NCBI RefSeq assembly: GCF_029167645.1
Contig: NZ_CP119147.1
Location: 3,782,001-3,846,000, forward strand
Source of the DNA: Streptomyces sp. AM 2-1-1
Lineage (GTDB): Bacteria > Actinomycetota > Actinomycetes > Streptomycetales > Streptomycetaceae
Direction of reading: 5' to 3'
Length of the DNA: 64,000 bases
The notes below the pieces were generated by a model that saw nothing but the letters and a program-made list of their open reading frames with translations, ran no database searches and was not told the origin of the DNA. Both the position numbers and the translations under genes were made by a program. Positions within the stretch are counted from its first letter, which is position 1. Every line of letters starts with the position of its first letter. Of the stretch, positions 25,352-34,550 are shown piece by piece.

Positions 25352-26824
25352 TCAGGACGGGTACGGCAGCAGCTCCGCGTCGGTCCGCTCCCAGGAGGCC
25401 CGCAGTTCGGCGAGGAGCGCCGGCTTCTCGGCGGCCCGGTTCGCCTGTTCCCGCTGGTCCTCGCGCAGGTTGAAGAGCTGGTCGGCGCCGCCCTTGCCCC
25501 GGTAGTACTTCCAGTCGCCCCGGCGCACCGCGCGCTCGCCGCGCACCCGCCAGAACAGGTCGCGCTCCGCCACCCGTTCGCCCCGCAGCAGGTAGCCACC
25601 GAGGCTGGTGCCGTCCAGCGGGTACGCCGGGGCGGGACGGGCGCCCGCGATCTCCAACAGCGTTGCGGTCCAGTCCGGCGAGAACACCGGCACGTCGCTG
25701 ACCTGCCCGGCGTCGATCCGGGCCGGCCAGCGCAGCAGTGCGGGCACCCGGATGCCGCCCTCCTGGAGGGAGCTCTTGCTGCCGGAGAGCGGCCACTGGT
25801 AGGAGAAGCGCTCGCCGCCGTTGTCGCTGGCGAAGAAGACCAGGGTGTCCTCCTCCTGACCCGACTTCTTCAGCGCGTCGAGCACCTTTCCGACCGAACG
25901 GTCGAGGTCCTCGACCATCTGCCGGTACTTCTCGACCGAGCCGCCGTCGTTGTGGAAGAGGGCGGCTCGATTGCCCGCCTTGATCTGCCGGACGACCTCC
26001 GCGCTCTCCTCGGTGTCGCCGTCCGCGATCCACGGCCAGTGCGGGGTGGTGAAGTTGAGGTTCAGCAGCCACGGCTTGTCGTGGTCGCGCCGGACGTACT
26101 CGCTCGCCCGCTCGGTCAGGATGCGCGTGTAGTAACGGAGGTCCTTGTACTCGGCGTCGCCCTCGTAGAGGTCGTACTCGCCGCCGAGACCGAGCTTGGA
26201 GTAGTACTCCAGCGCCCCGCCGAAGTTGCCGAAGAACTCGTCCCAGCCGGACTTGGTGGGGCTGTAGTCCGGCAGGTAGCCGCAGTGCCACTTGCCGATC
26301 AGCGCGGTGGCGTAGCCGGTGCCGCGCAGCAGTGAGGCGAGCGTCGGGTGCGTCGGCTCCAGGCCCACCGACCTGTCCGCGATCGGCTCGGCGAGACCGC
26401 CGGCCGTGCGCCCCGGATAACGGCCGGTGTAGAGGCTGAAGCGGGTGGGCGAGCAGGTGGCGGAGCCGGAGTACGCGTCCGTGAACCGCACGCCCTGGCG
26501 CCCGAGGCGGTCCAGGTTCGGCGTCCTGATGTGCGGGGCGCCGTACGAGGACAGGTCGGCCCAGCCGAGGTCGTCGCCGAGGATGTAGAGGATGTTGGGG
26601 CGCCGGGAGTGCTTGCCCCGCGCCGCCCGGAAGGGCTTCTCGGCCACCGCCTCGTGGGGTGCGGACCTCTCCTGGCCGGCGGCCGGGGCGGCGGACGCGG
26701 GTCCGGCCGCCGCGCCCACGGCGACGCCGGCGGCCGTGGCGCCGACGGCGGTGGTGAAGGCGCGACGGGGGAAGGAGCCGGAGGGCTCGGAAGGACGGGG
26801 GACCGCGTTCTGGTCGGAAGGCAT
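25352..26824 (-). CDS. Exported sulfatase (alkaline-phosphatase superfamily)
   Basis: A 490-residue type I sulfatase that would hydrolyse sulfate esters outside the cell. The formylglycine site CSPTR lies near residue 120 (C-x-P-x-R), preceded by metal ligands ILGDDLGWADLSSYG, with the following GRYPGR and a second metal site in FFASDNGGE. A Tat-type signal (RRAFTTAVGATAAGVAVGAAAGPASA) covers about residues 18-45. ATG 26824 is preferred because GGAG lies 5 nt upstream; TTG 26839 has none. On the same strand 366 nt upstream is a cysteine-type leader peptide, suggesting control by cysteine supply. It is convergent with the MDMPI-like gene. Confidence 0.92.
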   Translation of the reverse strand: MPSDQNAVPRPSEPSGSFPRRAFTTAVGATAAGVAVGAAAGPASAAPAAGQERSAPHEAVAEKPFRAARGKHSRRPNILYILGDDLGWADLSSYGAPHIRTPNLDRLGRQGVRFTDAYSGSATCSPTRFSLYTGRYPGRTAGGLAEPIADRSVGLEPTHPTLASLLRGTGYATALIGKWHCGYLPDYSPTKSGWDEFFGNFGGALEYYSKLGLGGEYDLYEGDAEYKDLRYYTRILTERASEYVRRDHDKPWLLNLNFTTPHWPWIADGDTEESAEVVRQIKAGNRAALFHNDGGSVEKYRQMVEDLDRSVGKVLDALKKSGQEEDTLVFFASDNGGERFSYQWPLSGSKSSLQEGGIRVPALLRWPARIDAGQVSDVPVFSPDWTATLLEIAGARPAPAYPLDGTSLGGYLLRGERVAERDLFWRVRGERAVRRGDWKYYRGKGGADQLFNLREDQREQANRAAEKPALLAELRASWERTDAELLPYPS

Positions 26825-27189
26825 GACGACTCCGGGCAAGGGGGTCCCGCCGGATCACCGGCGCGTGGGGGCGCGCTCGGCTCCGTACGGGAACGGGCGG
26901 GAGAGCAGGGGGACGAAGGGGGTGTCCGGCGGACGGGGCGGAGCGTCACGGGGGCGTGCCCCGCGGTGCGGCACGTACGCCCGGGGTGGACACGCCTCCT
27001 GGGTACGCGTGCCGGGTCCGTCCGTCCGTGCGCTGGTCCCCGTGCGTGCGCGGTGAACGCCTGCGGGGCGTCAGCGGGTGAGCGGTGTCAGCGGGTGCAC
27101 GGCGAGGGCGCGCGGACGGAGTGCCCGGAACCGGGCGAGGGCCCGGCCGGCGCGGCGACCGAGGACGCGGCGGGGGGCCGGGGGGTGGA

Positions 27190-27282
27190 TCAGGAGCAGC
27201 GACAGATGGCGCTCGCCAGGCGTCCCAGATCGACGTGGCGGCGCTCCACGAGCGTGACCGAGAGATCACCGAGGGGCTGCAT
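27190..27282 (-). CDS. Cysteine-responsive-type leader peptide upstream of the sulfatase
   Basis: A 30-codon ORF with the core ERRHVDLGRLASAICRCS and stop. It matches the actinobacterial putative leader-peptide family (pattern RRHVDL-x-R-x-x-(S/T)A-x-C) found ahead of sulfur-assimilation and transport genes. Two Cys codons lie near the end, so ribosome stalling during cysteine shortage could expose or hide a downstream structure. It is on the same strand as the sulfatase, whose start is 366 nt downstream. The family match is what I recall; coupling to the sulfatase is inferred from position. Confidence 0.7.
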   Translation of the reverse strand: MQPLGDLSVTLVERRHVDLGRLASAICRCS

Positions 27283-27746
27283 GGCCCGGAGCCTGCCGTC
27301 TCGCTGTGTCCGTGTCAACGAGCGTCTCGTTCTGCGGACAGCAGTACCGTTATCCGGACAGGGCGCACGCGTCGGCGGCGTCGGCAGGGGCGTCCGAGCC
27401 CGCTGTCCGCCCCGCGCGGTGTGAGGCTCGCCACCCGGTGGACGGCCGCGGGGACCCGGGCCCGGCCTTCGGCCCACCTCACCCAGCGCGACGGAAGGCC
27501 GGGGCCGGTGCTGGTCGTACCGGCTCCGCCCCGGGTCCTCGGGGGCCGCAGCGCTGGGGTCCGGCACCCGGGGGGCTCGGCGGGGCGCGCTCCGGGGCGC
27601 GGCGGTGATCACCCGGGGTGATCGAAGGGATCGGCCGGAAACGGACTTCCCGCTCCACGTCCGCGCACGTCCGGGCGGCCCCGGCCACCGGTGCTCGCTC
27701 CGTCCCCAATTCGGACCAGTGGTCGACCTCGCCTACACTCGGTGGC
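27283..27746. other. Intergenic region upstream of purF and the leader peptide
   Basis: No convincing gene. It must hold the divergent promoters for the leader peptide-sulfatase unit and for purF. TACACT at 27734-27739 lies 7 nt before the purF GTG and resembles a leaderless -10. Confidence 0.5.
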
Positions 27747-29273
27747 GTGCCTCGTGGTGATGGACGACTCAACCACGACCTGCTCCCCGGCGAGAAGGGC
27801 CCTCAGGACGCTTGCGGCGTCTTCGGGGTCTGGGCTCCCGGCGAAGAGGTCGCCAAGCTCACCTATTTCGGACTGTATGCCCTGCAGCACCGTGGACAGG
27901 AGTCCGCGGGCATCGCAGTGAGCAACGGGTCCCAGATCCTGGTCTTCAAGGACATGGGACTGGTCTCGCAGGTCTTCGACGAAACGTCTCTGGGGTCGCT
28001 CCAGGGCCATATCGCGGTCGGTCATGCCCGTTACTCCACCACCGGTGCCTCGGTGTGGGAGAACGCGCAGCCGACGTTCCGTGCCACCGCGCACGGCTCG
28101 ATCGCCCTCGGCCACAACGGCAACCTGGTCAACACGGCCCAGCTCGCGGAGTTGGTCGCCGACCTGCCGCGCAAGGACGGCCGTGCCACCCAGGTCGCCG
28201 CGACCAACGACACCGACCTCGTGACGGCGCTGCTCGCCGGGCAGACCGACGACGACGGAAAGCCGCTCACCATCGAGGAAGCCGCCACCCAGGTGCTTCC
28301 CCAGGTCCGCGGCGCCTTCTCGCTGGTCTTCATGGACGAACACACCCTCTACGCCGCCCGGGACCCGCAGGGCATCCGCCCGCTCGTCCTCGGCCGCCTC
28401 GAACGCGGCTGGGTCGTCGCGTCGGAGTCCGCCGCCCTCGACATCTGCGGCGCCAGCTTCGTCCGCGAGATCGAGCCGGGCGAGCTGGTCGCCATCGACC
28501 AGAACGGTCTGCGCACCTCCCGCTTCGCGGAAGCGAAGCCCAAGGGATGCGTCTTCGAGTACGTCTACCTGGCCCGTCCCGACACCGACATCGCCGGGCG
28601 GAACGTCTACCTCTCCCGCGTCGAGATGGGCCGGCGCCTCGCCGCCGAGGCCCCCGCCGACGCGGACCTGGTGATAGCGACACCGGAATCCGGCACCCCC
28701 GCCGCGATCGGTTACGCCGAAGCCAGCGGCATCCCGTTCGGCGCCGGACTGGTCAAGAACGCGTATGTGGGGCGGACCTTCATCCAGCCCTCGCAGACCA
28801 TCCGCCAGCTGGGCATCCGCCTGAAGCTGAACCCGCTCAAGGAAGTCATCAAGGGCAAGCGCCTGGTGGTCGTCGACGACTCGATCGTCCGCGGCAACAC
28901 CCAGCGCGCGCTGGTCCGGATGCTCCGCGAGGCGGGCGCCGCCGAGATCCACATCCGGATCTCGTCCCCGCCGGTCAAGTGGCCGTGCTTCTTCGGCATC
29001 GACTTCGCGACCCGCGCCGAGCTCATCGCCAACGGCATGTCGATCGACGAGATCGCCACGTCGATGGGGGCGGACTCGCTCTCGTACATCTCGATCGACT
29101 CGATGATCGAGGCGACGACGATCCAGAAGCCCAACCTCTGCCGCGCCTGCTTCGACGGTGAATACCCGATGGAGCTCCCGGACCCGGAGCTGCTCGGCAA
29201 GCAGCTGCTGGAGACCGAGCTGGCCGCCGGCCCCGCCGCCACCGCGGCGGCCGACGCGCTGCGTCGTCCGTGA
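27747..29273 (+). CDS. purF: Amidophosphoribosyltransferase
   Basis: A 508-residue first committed enzyme of purine synthesis: PRPP + glutamine to phosphoribosylamine. The Ntn glutaminase nucleophile is the Cys of DACGVFGVWAP after a short propeptide. The glutamine site shows HRGQESAGIAV and HNGNLVN, and the PRPP-binding loop is VVVDDSIVRGNT. The C-terminal Cys cluster (NLCRACFDG) plus CPFF-like KWPCFFGIDF indicates the Fe-S type. GTG 27747 is chosen because the propeptide VPRGDGRLNHDLLPGEKGPQDACG is typical. No ribosome site; TACACT 7 nt upstream suggests a leaderless mRNA. purM follows 57 nt downstream, probably co-transcribed. Confidence 0.97.
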   Translation: MPRGDGRLNHDLLPGEKGPQDACGVFGVWAPGEEVAKLTYFGLYALQHRGQESAGIAVSNGSQILVFKDMGLVSQVFDETSLGSLQGHIAVGHARYSTTGASVWENAQPTFRATAHGSIALGHNGNLVNTAQLAELVADLPRKDGRATQVAATNDTDLVTALLAGQTDDDGKPLTIEEAATQVLPQVRGAFSLVFMDEHTLYAARDPQGIRPLVLGRLERGWVVASESAALDICGASFVREIEPGELVAIDQNGLRTSRFAEAKPKGCVFEYVYLARPDTDIAGRNVYLSRVEMGRRLAAEAPADADLVIATPESGTPAAIGYAEASGIPFGAGLVKNAYVGRTFIQPSQTIRQLGIRLKLNPLKEVIKGKRLVVVDDSIVRGNTQRALVRMLREAGAAEIHIRISSPPVKWPCFFGIDFATRAELIANGMSIDEIATSMGADSLSYISIDSMIEATTIQKPNLCRACFDGEYPMELPDPELLGKQLLETELAAGPAATAAADALRRP

Positions 29274-29330
29274 TCCGGACCGGCCGGCGTTCCCTCCAGC
29301 CCCGTATTCCCACACGAAAGATCCCGGGCA

Positions 29331-30404
29331 ATGTCTGAGACAACAGGTGCTTCCTACGCGGCGGCCGGCGTCGACATCGAGGCCGGCGACCGCGCGGTCG
29401 AGCTGATGAAGGAGTGGGTGAAGAAGACGAAGCGCCCCGAGACCGAGGGTCTCGGCGGTCTCGGCGGTTTCGCCGGCCTCTTCGACGCCTCCGCCCTCAA
29501 GCGCTACGAGCGCCCGCTGCTGGCGTCCGCCACCGACGGCGTCGGCACGAAGGTCGACCTCGCGCGGCAGATGGGCGTCTACGACACCATCGGCCACGAC
29601 CTGGTCGGCATGGTCGTCGACGACCTCGTCGTCTGCGGTGCCGAACCGCTCTTCATGACCGACTACATCTGCGTCGGCAAGGTGCACCCCGAGCGTGTCG
29701 CGTCGATCGTGAAGGGCATCGCCGAAGGCTGCGTCCTCGCGGGCTGCGCCCTCGTCGGCGGTGAGACGGCCGAGCACCCCGGGCTCCTGGGGCCGGACGA
29801 CTTCGACGTCGCCGGCGCGGGTACGGGCGTGGTCGAGGCCGACCTGCTGCTCGGCCCCGACCGCATCCGCGAGGGCGACGCGGTCATCGCCATGGCCTCG
29901 TCCGGTCTTCACTCCAACGGGTACTCGCTCGTGCGCCACGTGGTGTTCGACCGGGCCGGCTGGAGCCTGGACCGCCAGGTGGAGGAGTTCGGCCGCACCC
30001 TCGGCGAGGAGCTGCTGGAGCCCACCCGGATCTACTCGCTGGACTGCCTCGCCCTCACCCGTACGACCGAGGTGCACGGCTTCAGCCACGTCACCGGCGG
30101 TGGCCTGGCGAACAACCTCGCCCGGGTGATCCCGGCCGGGCTGCACGCCACCGTGGACCGGTCCACCTGGACCCCGGGCGCCGTCTTCGACCTGGTCGGC
30201 AAGGCCGGCAAGGTCGAGCGGCTGGAGCTGGAGAAGACGCTGAACATGGGCGTCGGCATGATCGCGATCGTCCCGGCGGACTCCGTGGACGTGGCACTGA
30301 CGACGCTGGCCGACCGCGGGGTCGACTCCTGGGTCGCCGGTGAGATCACCGAGCGCGGCGACCACGCCACGGGTGCCGAACTGACCGGCGACTACGCACG
30401 CTGA
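29331..30404 (+). CDS. purM: Phosphoribosylformylglycinamidine cyclo-ligase
   Basis: A 357-residue AIR synthetase, ATP-dependent cyclisation of FGAM. Family blocks: YERPLLASATDGVGTKVDLARQM, TIGHDLVGMVVDDLVVCGAEPLFMTDYI, GCALVGGETAEHPG, ASSGLHSNGYSLVR, and HVTGGGLANNLARVIP. The length is normal. It is 57 nt after purF, with no terminator between. The stem-loop at 30587 ends the unit. Confidence 0.97.
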   Translation: MSETTGASYAAAGVDIEAGDRAVELMKEWVKKTKRPETEGLGGLGGFAGLFDASALKRYERPLLASATDGVGTKVDLARQMGVYDTIGHDLVGMVVDDLVVCGAEPLFMTDYICVGKVHPERVASIVKGIAEGCVLAGCALVGGETAEHPGLLGPDDFDVAGAGTGVVEADLLLGPDRIREGDAVIAMASSGLHSNGYSLVRHVVFDRAGWSLDRQVEEFGRTLGEELLEPTRIYSLDCLALTRTTEVHGFSHVTGGGLANNLARVIPAGLHATVDRSTWTPGAVFDLVGKAGKVERLELEKTLNMGVGMIAIVPADSVDVALTTLADRGVDSWVAGEITERGDHATGAELTGDYAR

Positions 30405-30586
30405 TCACGCGGGACCGTGCCGGAGGGCGGGCGACAGCGGTCGTCCGTCCGCCCGGGAGGCTCCGTCCGGGCGTCGTCGCCACCCGGGCGCGGCCGCTCC
30501 CCCGCGAGGGATCCCGGCCGCCTCGGACCCGACGTGCGTGCGCGGGCCTCGGAAGACCCCCACCCCACCGTGTCCGGACAGCACAG

Positions 30587-30617
30587 AACCCGGTCCGGGA
30601 CGGGCCCGGACCGGGTT
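30587..30617. terminator. Bidirectional terminator between purM and the DUF3073 gene
   Basis: A perfect 13-bp stem AACCCGGTCCGGG with CCCGGACCGGGTT and a 5-nt loop, followed by GTTGTTGTG. It separates two convergent genes. Confidence 0.85.
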
Positions 30618-30634
30618 GTTGTGTCAGCGCGAGG

Positions 30635-30886
30635 TCAAGCGCCGCGGCGCTGGGACGAGGGACCGGACTCCTCGTCCTCGTCCTCGTCGTCGTTGTACAG
30701 ACTTGCGTACTGTGCGTACGGGTCATCTTCCTCGTCGTCGTCCTCGAACGGCTCGGCGTTCGGTGGCTGACTCGAAGGTGATGCGCCCAGCTCATTGGCC
30801 AGACGTGACAGGTCGGTTCCGCCGCTGCTGTACTTCAGCTGGCGGGCGACCTTTGTCTGCTTGGCCTTTGCCCGGCCGCGCCCCAT
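30635..30886 (-). CDS. DUF3073 small acidic protein
   Basis: An 83-residue DUF3073 protein conserved in actinobacteria next to purM. The N terminus is basic (MGRGRAKAKQTKVARQLKYSSGGTDLSRLANEL). The C-terminal half is very acidic (EDDDEEDD, NDDEDEDEES), probably disordered. ATG 30886 has GAGGGGG upstream; longer in-frame versions lack one. The function is unknown; basic head and acidic tail could suit RNA or ribosome association, but this is only a guess. Confidence 0.92.
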   Translation of the reverse strand: MGRGRAKAKQTKVARQLKYSSGGTDLSRLANELGASPSSQPPNAEPFEDDDEEDDPYAQYASLYNDDEDEDEESGPSSQRRGA

Positions 30887-31156
30887 GGCTCGACCCCCTC
30901 GGTGACGGGGCTCGACGGCCCCAGAGTCTTGACACGCGTTCATGTTTCGGGACGGCCCCTCGGATGAGAGTCCGTACCCGTAGGGCTTCAACGGTACCTG
31001 CTTCCGTGGCCATACGGTACGCCGCCCGCGTCTTGCGCCCCGGTGCAGGACCAGTGAGGAGCCCCGTCCTCGCTGGTCAACTGCGATTTTAACCTCTTGT
31101 GGGCCTCCGACCCGCCGACCGGGGTGAGTCTTGTCTCGCCGGCCGGCGGGCGGTCG

Positions 31157-32275
31157 TCAGGAGCGGGCGGGACGACGTGCTTCGGCCATCCTGCGTTCGG
31201 CGATCCGGTCGGCGGCGGCGGCCGGCGGAATCCCGTCCTCCTTCGCACGTGCGAATATGGCCAGCGTGGTGTCGAAGATCTCCGCCGCCTTCGCCTTGCA
31301 GCGGTCGAAGTCGAAACCGTGCAGCTCGTCGGCGACCTGGATCACGCCGCCGGCGTTCACCACGTAGTCGGGGGCGTACAGGATCGCGCGGTCCGCGAGG
31401 TCCTTCTCCACACCCGGGTGCGCGAGCTGGTTGTTGGCCGCCCCGCACACCACCTTCGCCGTGAGCACCGGCACGGTGCGGTCGTCCAGCGCGCCGCCGA
31501 GCGCGCAGGGCGCGTAGATGTCGAGCCCTTCGGTGCGGATGAGCGCGTCGGTGTCGGCCGCGACGGCGATCCCGGGGTGCGCGTCGGTGAGCGCGCGCAC
31601 CGACTCCTCGCGCACGTCCGTGACGACGACCTCGGCGCCGTCCTCCAGGAGGTGGCCGACCAGGTGGCGGCCGACCTTGCCGACCCCCGCGACGCCGACC
31701 TTCCGGCCGCGCAGGGTCGGATCGCCCCACAGGTGCTGGGCCGATGCCCGCATCCCCTGGAAGACACCGAACGCGGTGAGCACGGACGAGTCACCCGCAC
31801 CGCCGTTCTCGGGGGAGCGGCCGGTGGTCCAGCGGCACTCGCGGGCGACGACGTCCATGTCCGCGACGTACGTGCCGACGTCGCAGGCCGTGACGTACCG
31901 CCCGCCGAGCGAGGCGACGAACCGGCCGTAGGCGAGCAGGAGTTCCTCGGTCTTCACGAGGTCGGGGTCGCCGATGATGACGGCCTTCCCGCCGCCGTGG
32001 TCGAGCCCGGCCATGGCGTTCTTGTACGACATCCCGCGCGCGAGGTTCAGCGCGTCGGCGACGGCCTCCGCCTCGGTCGCGTAGGGGTGGAAACGGGTGC
32101 CGCCGAGGGCCGGGCCCAGGGCGGTGGAGTGGAGGGCGATGACGGCCTTGAGGCCGCTGGCCCGGTCCTGGCAGATGACGACCTGCTCATGGCCTCCCTG
32201 GTCCGAGTGGAACAGGGTGCGCAGGACGTCCACGGGCGCGTCGTGCGCGCCGGGTACGCCGGTCACATCGGTCAC
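31157..32275 (-). CDS. vdh: Valine (branched-chain amino acid) dehydrogenase
   Basis: A 372-residue Glu/Leu/Phe/Val dehydrogenase that deaminates valine, leucine and isoleucine with NAD+, feeding branched-chain precursors for fatty acids and polyketides. Blocks: [44 protein letters not shown], with catalytic Lys residues in SYKNA and [18 protein letters not shown] is the NAD site and [36 protein letters not shown] follows. GTG 32275 (VTDVTG) is preferred because GGGAG lies about 8 nt upstream and known Streptomyces Vdh begins similarly; TTG 32290 overlaps that ribosome site. Confidence 0.95.
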   Translation of the reverse strand: MTDVTGVPGAHDAPVDVLRTLFHSDQGGHEQVVICQDRASGLKAVIALHSTALGPALGGTRFHPYATEAEAVADALNLARGMSYKNAMAGLDHGGGKAVIIGDPDLVKTEELLLAYGRFVASLGGRYVTACDVGTYVADMDVVARECRWTTGRSPENGGAGDSSVLTAFGVFQGMRASAQHLWGDPTLRGRKVGVAGVGKVGRHLVGHLLEDGAEVVVTDVREESVRALTDAHPGIAVAADTDALIRTEGLDIYAPCALGGALDDRTVPVLTAKVVCGAANNQLAHPGVEKDLADRAILYAPDYVVNAGGVIQVADELHGFDFDRCKAKAAEIFDTTLAIFARAKEDGIPPAAAADRIAERRMAEARRPARS

Positions 32276-32455
32276 GGTGGTGACTCCCAAGTACGAAGCG
32301 GCGGAACTGGAAGGGGACTTCTGAGGGTGGGAAGGCCCCGGCGGGCCGGCAGGACCGGCCCGTCCGGTCCTGAGCGTAGGCGCTGCTCACGCGCGGATCG
32401 CCCTTCTGCCGTGGATCACCCCCCGGGGGAGTACCGGCGTGACACGATCAGCTTC

Positions 32456-33301
32456 ATGTCGGTGGTGTCTTCGGTGCTCGTCCCTTACACGTCCTATCTG
32501 CGGGTGTACGAGCCGCTCGCCGCCTTCCCGGAGGCCGAGCGCGCGCACTGGACGCGCTACGCGCAACGTGCCGTCTTCCCCACGGCCCAGGACGAACTCC
32601 GCCGTTCCCTGGCGGATTTGCTGCCCACGCCGCCGGTCGGGGTGAGCCCGCACGAGAGCGCGGACGCCTTCGTGACGGAGCTCGACGGGATGGTCTGCGT
32701 CTGCCCGTGGCGGACCCGGCTGCGCGGCTGGCTGGCTCTGGGGGAACTCGAGGAGATGTTTTCGGCCAATGTGCTGGACGCCGTCCTGCCTCCGGTGATC
32801 CGCGAGCAGCAGGCCGCCGACCATGAGCGGTGGCAGCGGCGGAACCCGGACGCGCGGCCCTGGATCAGGACCGCGGTCTGGCACGTACCGGTCCGCTGGT
32901 TCGTGCTCTTCGCCGACGGGGAGCGGGAGTACGGCGCCCCGGACGGCGCGGGCGGCCCGGCCTCGCTGCGGTACCGGACCCCGATGGTGGAGGCGCGCCG
33001 CCGGCTGGCCCGGGGGCTGCGGACCCTGCGCGAGACCGTGGACGACGGCTCGCTGGCGGACGGTCTGGTCGACGTGGGGCGGTGGCTGGAGGAGTTCCAC
33101 CCCCGGTCGCTGGTCGAGCTGGACTACGCGGGGCTGGTGCACGCGGTGCCGGCGGAGCGGCTCGCCGAGGACCGGTCGGCGGCCGACGCGGCCGAGGGCA
33201 TCGCGGCACTGCGCGCCGGCGACACCGACCGTGCGGCGGTGGCGTACGGCCGGCTCGCGGAACGCTGGCGGGCGGTGCGGGACCTGCGGTTCGCCAACTG
33301 A
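32456..33301 (+). CDS. Conserved hypothetical protein divergent from vdh
   Basis: A 281-residue soluble protein I cannot link to a known function. It is Leu- and Arg-rich with conserved-looking segments VPYTSYLRVYEPLAAFPEAERAHWTRYA, WRTRLRGWLALGELEEMFS and VWHVPVRWFVLFADGERE. It resembles a family conserved in Streptomyces between vdh and bldC, as I remember it. CACGAT lies 7 nt before the ATG without a ribosome site, so it may be leaderless. The gap to vdh is 180 bp. Confidence 0.8.
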   Translation: MSVVSSVLVPYTSYLRVYEPLAAFPEAERAHWTRYAQRAVFPTAQDELRRSLADLLPTPPVGVSPHESADAFVTELDGMVCVCPWRTRLRGWLALGELEEMFSANVLDAVLPPVIREQQAADHERWQRRNPDARPWIRTAVWHVPVRWFVLFADGEREYGAPDGAGGPASLRYRTPMVEARRRLARGLRTLRETVDDGSLADGLVDVGRWLEEFHPRSLVELDYAGLVHAVPAERLAEDRSAADAAEGIAALRAGDTDRAAVAYGRLAERWRAVRDLRFAN

Positions 33302-34172
33302 CCGGAGCGCCGGTTGATCGCGTCTTCCTCACCCCGTGTCACCCCGAGGGGCGATACGAATCGCATCACAGCGGCATGAAAAGCCCGAAGGTGGGCAACT
33401 TCCTGCCGAGGCGGTCAATGGGGATCAATCGGTCCGAACCATCCCCGTACGGCCCACCGCCTCCTCCGCCAGGAAGGCCGGCCCCGAGCGGGCGGCCCCG
33501 ACCGGGAAGGGAGTTGAGGGATCGGATGATCACCGGCGCGGGATGCCCGCACGCACGCGAACCCACGGAGTGCACCGGGAGACGCGGGGCCGGGGCGTGA
33601 CCCGGCGGGGTTCCGCCCACGGCCCAGGTGTGCGGACCGGGGGCGTGAGGGTGGCCGGCTGACGCCCCGTGAGGCATGTCCCCCGGGACGGAAGATACGG
33701 GTGGAGCGGGGGCTACGGCTCACGTCCTAGGTCTTACGTCCTGAACCGGTCGATTGGCCGCAAGCGTGACGGACGGCACTAAGGCCGCCCTTGCGCCCAT
33801 CCCCACCCCTCGTGCCAAAATAGGACAAGGAGTCCCGGGAGGGCTCTGTCCGTCCAACTATGGGCGGATTGCTCTGCATTGCGCGCTATGGGGGTCCAGT
33901 GGCTCCTGATCGCCCTGTGACTGATCGTTACTGACGAGTGACTGTCCGCTATGGCATGGTCCATCGGCATCCGTCGCTGATGAACACCTGGGAGGGCAAT
34001 TCCATCGGTTTGGCCGACGTGGCTGGACGGATGGTGTAGTTGTAGTGCCGAGGACAAGCCGTTCGTCCTATAACCGACTCGGTCCCCGTCCGCCATTTCG
34101 GGCAACGTGGGCCAAGGTGCAGAATTTAGAGGAAAGAACCGAGATGGTTCGGTTCTCCCGAGGAGGCCGCTC
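33302..34172. other. Long upstream region of bldC
   Basis: 871 bp without a convincing gene; the open frames in it have random-looking composition. It is less GC-rich toward the right (33820-34140), which fits promoters and a leader for bldC. TATAAC near 34069 is a possible -10 box. An 8-bp hairpin sits just before the bldC ribosome site (34135-34156). Confidence 0.55.
34135..34156 (+). promoter_or_regulatory. Hairpin in the bldC leader
   Basis: AGAACCGA (34135-34142) pairs with TCGGTTCT (34149-34156) around a 6-nt loop, ending 4 nt before the AGGAGG ribosome site. It could influence initiation. Confidence 0.5.
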
Positions 34173-34379
34173 ATGACCGCTCGCACCCCTGATGCCGAGC
34201 CGCTGCTGACCCCGGCTGAGGTTGCCACGATGTTCCGCGTGGACCCGAAGACGGTCACCCGTTGGGCCAAGGCTGGCAAGCTCACGTCCATCCGCACGCT
34301 CGGTGGACATCGCCGATACCGCGAGGCAGAGGTCCGCGCACTGCTTGCGGGTATTCCGCAGCAGCGCAGCGAGGCCTGA
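34173..34379 (+). CDS. bldC: Developmental MerR-like regulator BldC
   Basis: A 68-residue MerR-type DNA-binding protein: PLLTPAEVATMFRVDPKTVTRWAKAGKLTSIRTLGGHRRYREAEVRALL is a single winged-helix domain without an effector domain. BldC delays entry into sporulation and is needed for normal aerial growth and secondary metabolism in Streptomyces; it binds direct repeats cooperatively. The ATG at 34173 has an AGGAGG ribosome site 6 nt upstream. It is a single gene with a long upstream region and a strong terminator downstream. Confidence 0.98.
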   Translation: MTARTPDAEPLLTPAEVATMFRVDPKTVTRWAKAGKLTSIRTLGGHRRYREAEVRALLAGIPQQRSEA

Positions 34380-34512
34380 AACACCCCTGTCGCCGCTTCA
34401 CGACCGGGCAGCTGACGGCCCCCCAACCGCCGCCGCCCACCCCTGGCTCCATACGACGGGCGCCCGCCCCAACGGGCGCCATACCTGTGCGATGCGGGTA
34501 CGTCGTCAAGAT

Positions 34513-34550
34513 CGCGCTGGACTCCGCCGGGTCCAGCGCGGTCTTTTTTT
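34513..34550 (+). terminator. bldC terminator
   Basis: A perfect 10-bp stem CGCGCTGGAC with GTCCAGCGCG followed by GTCTTTTTTT: a textbook intrinsic terminator, about 135 nt after the bldC stop. Confidence 0.92.

Noticed and set aside
27085..27621. Plus-strand open frame of 178 codons upstream of purF
   Set aside because: It overlaps the opposite-strand leader peptide and the purF promoter region and has Arg/Gly-rich shadow composition.
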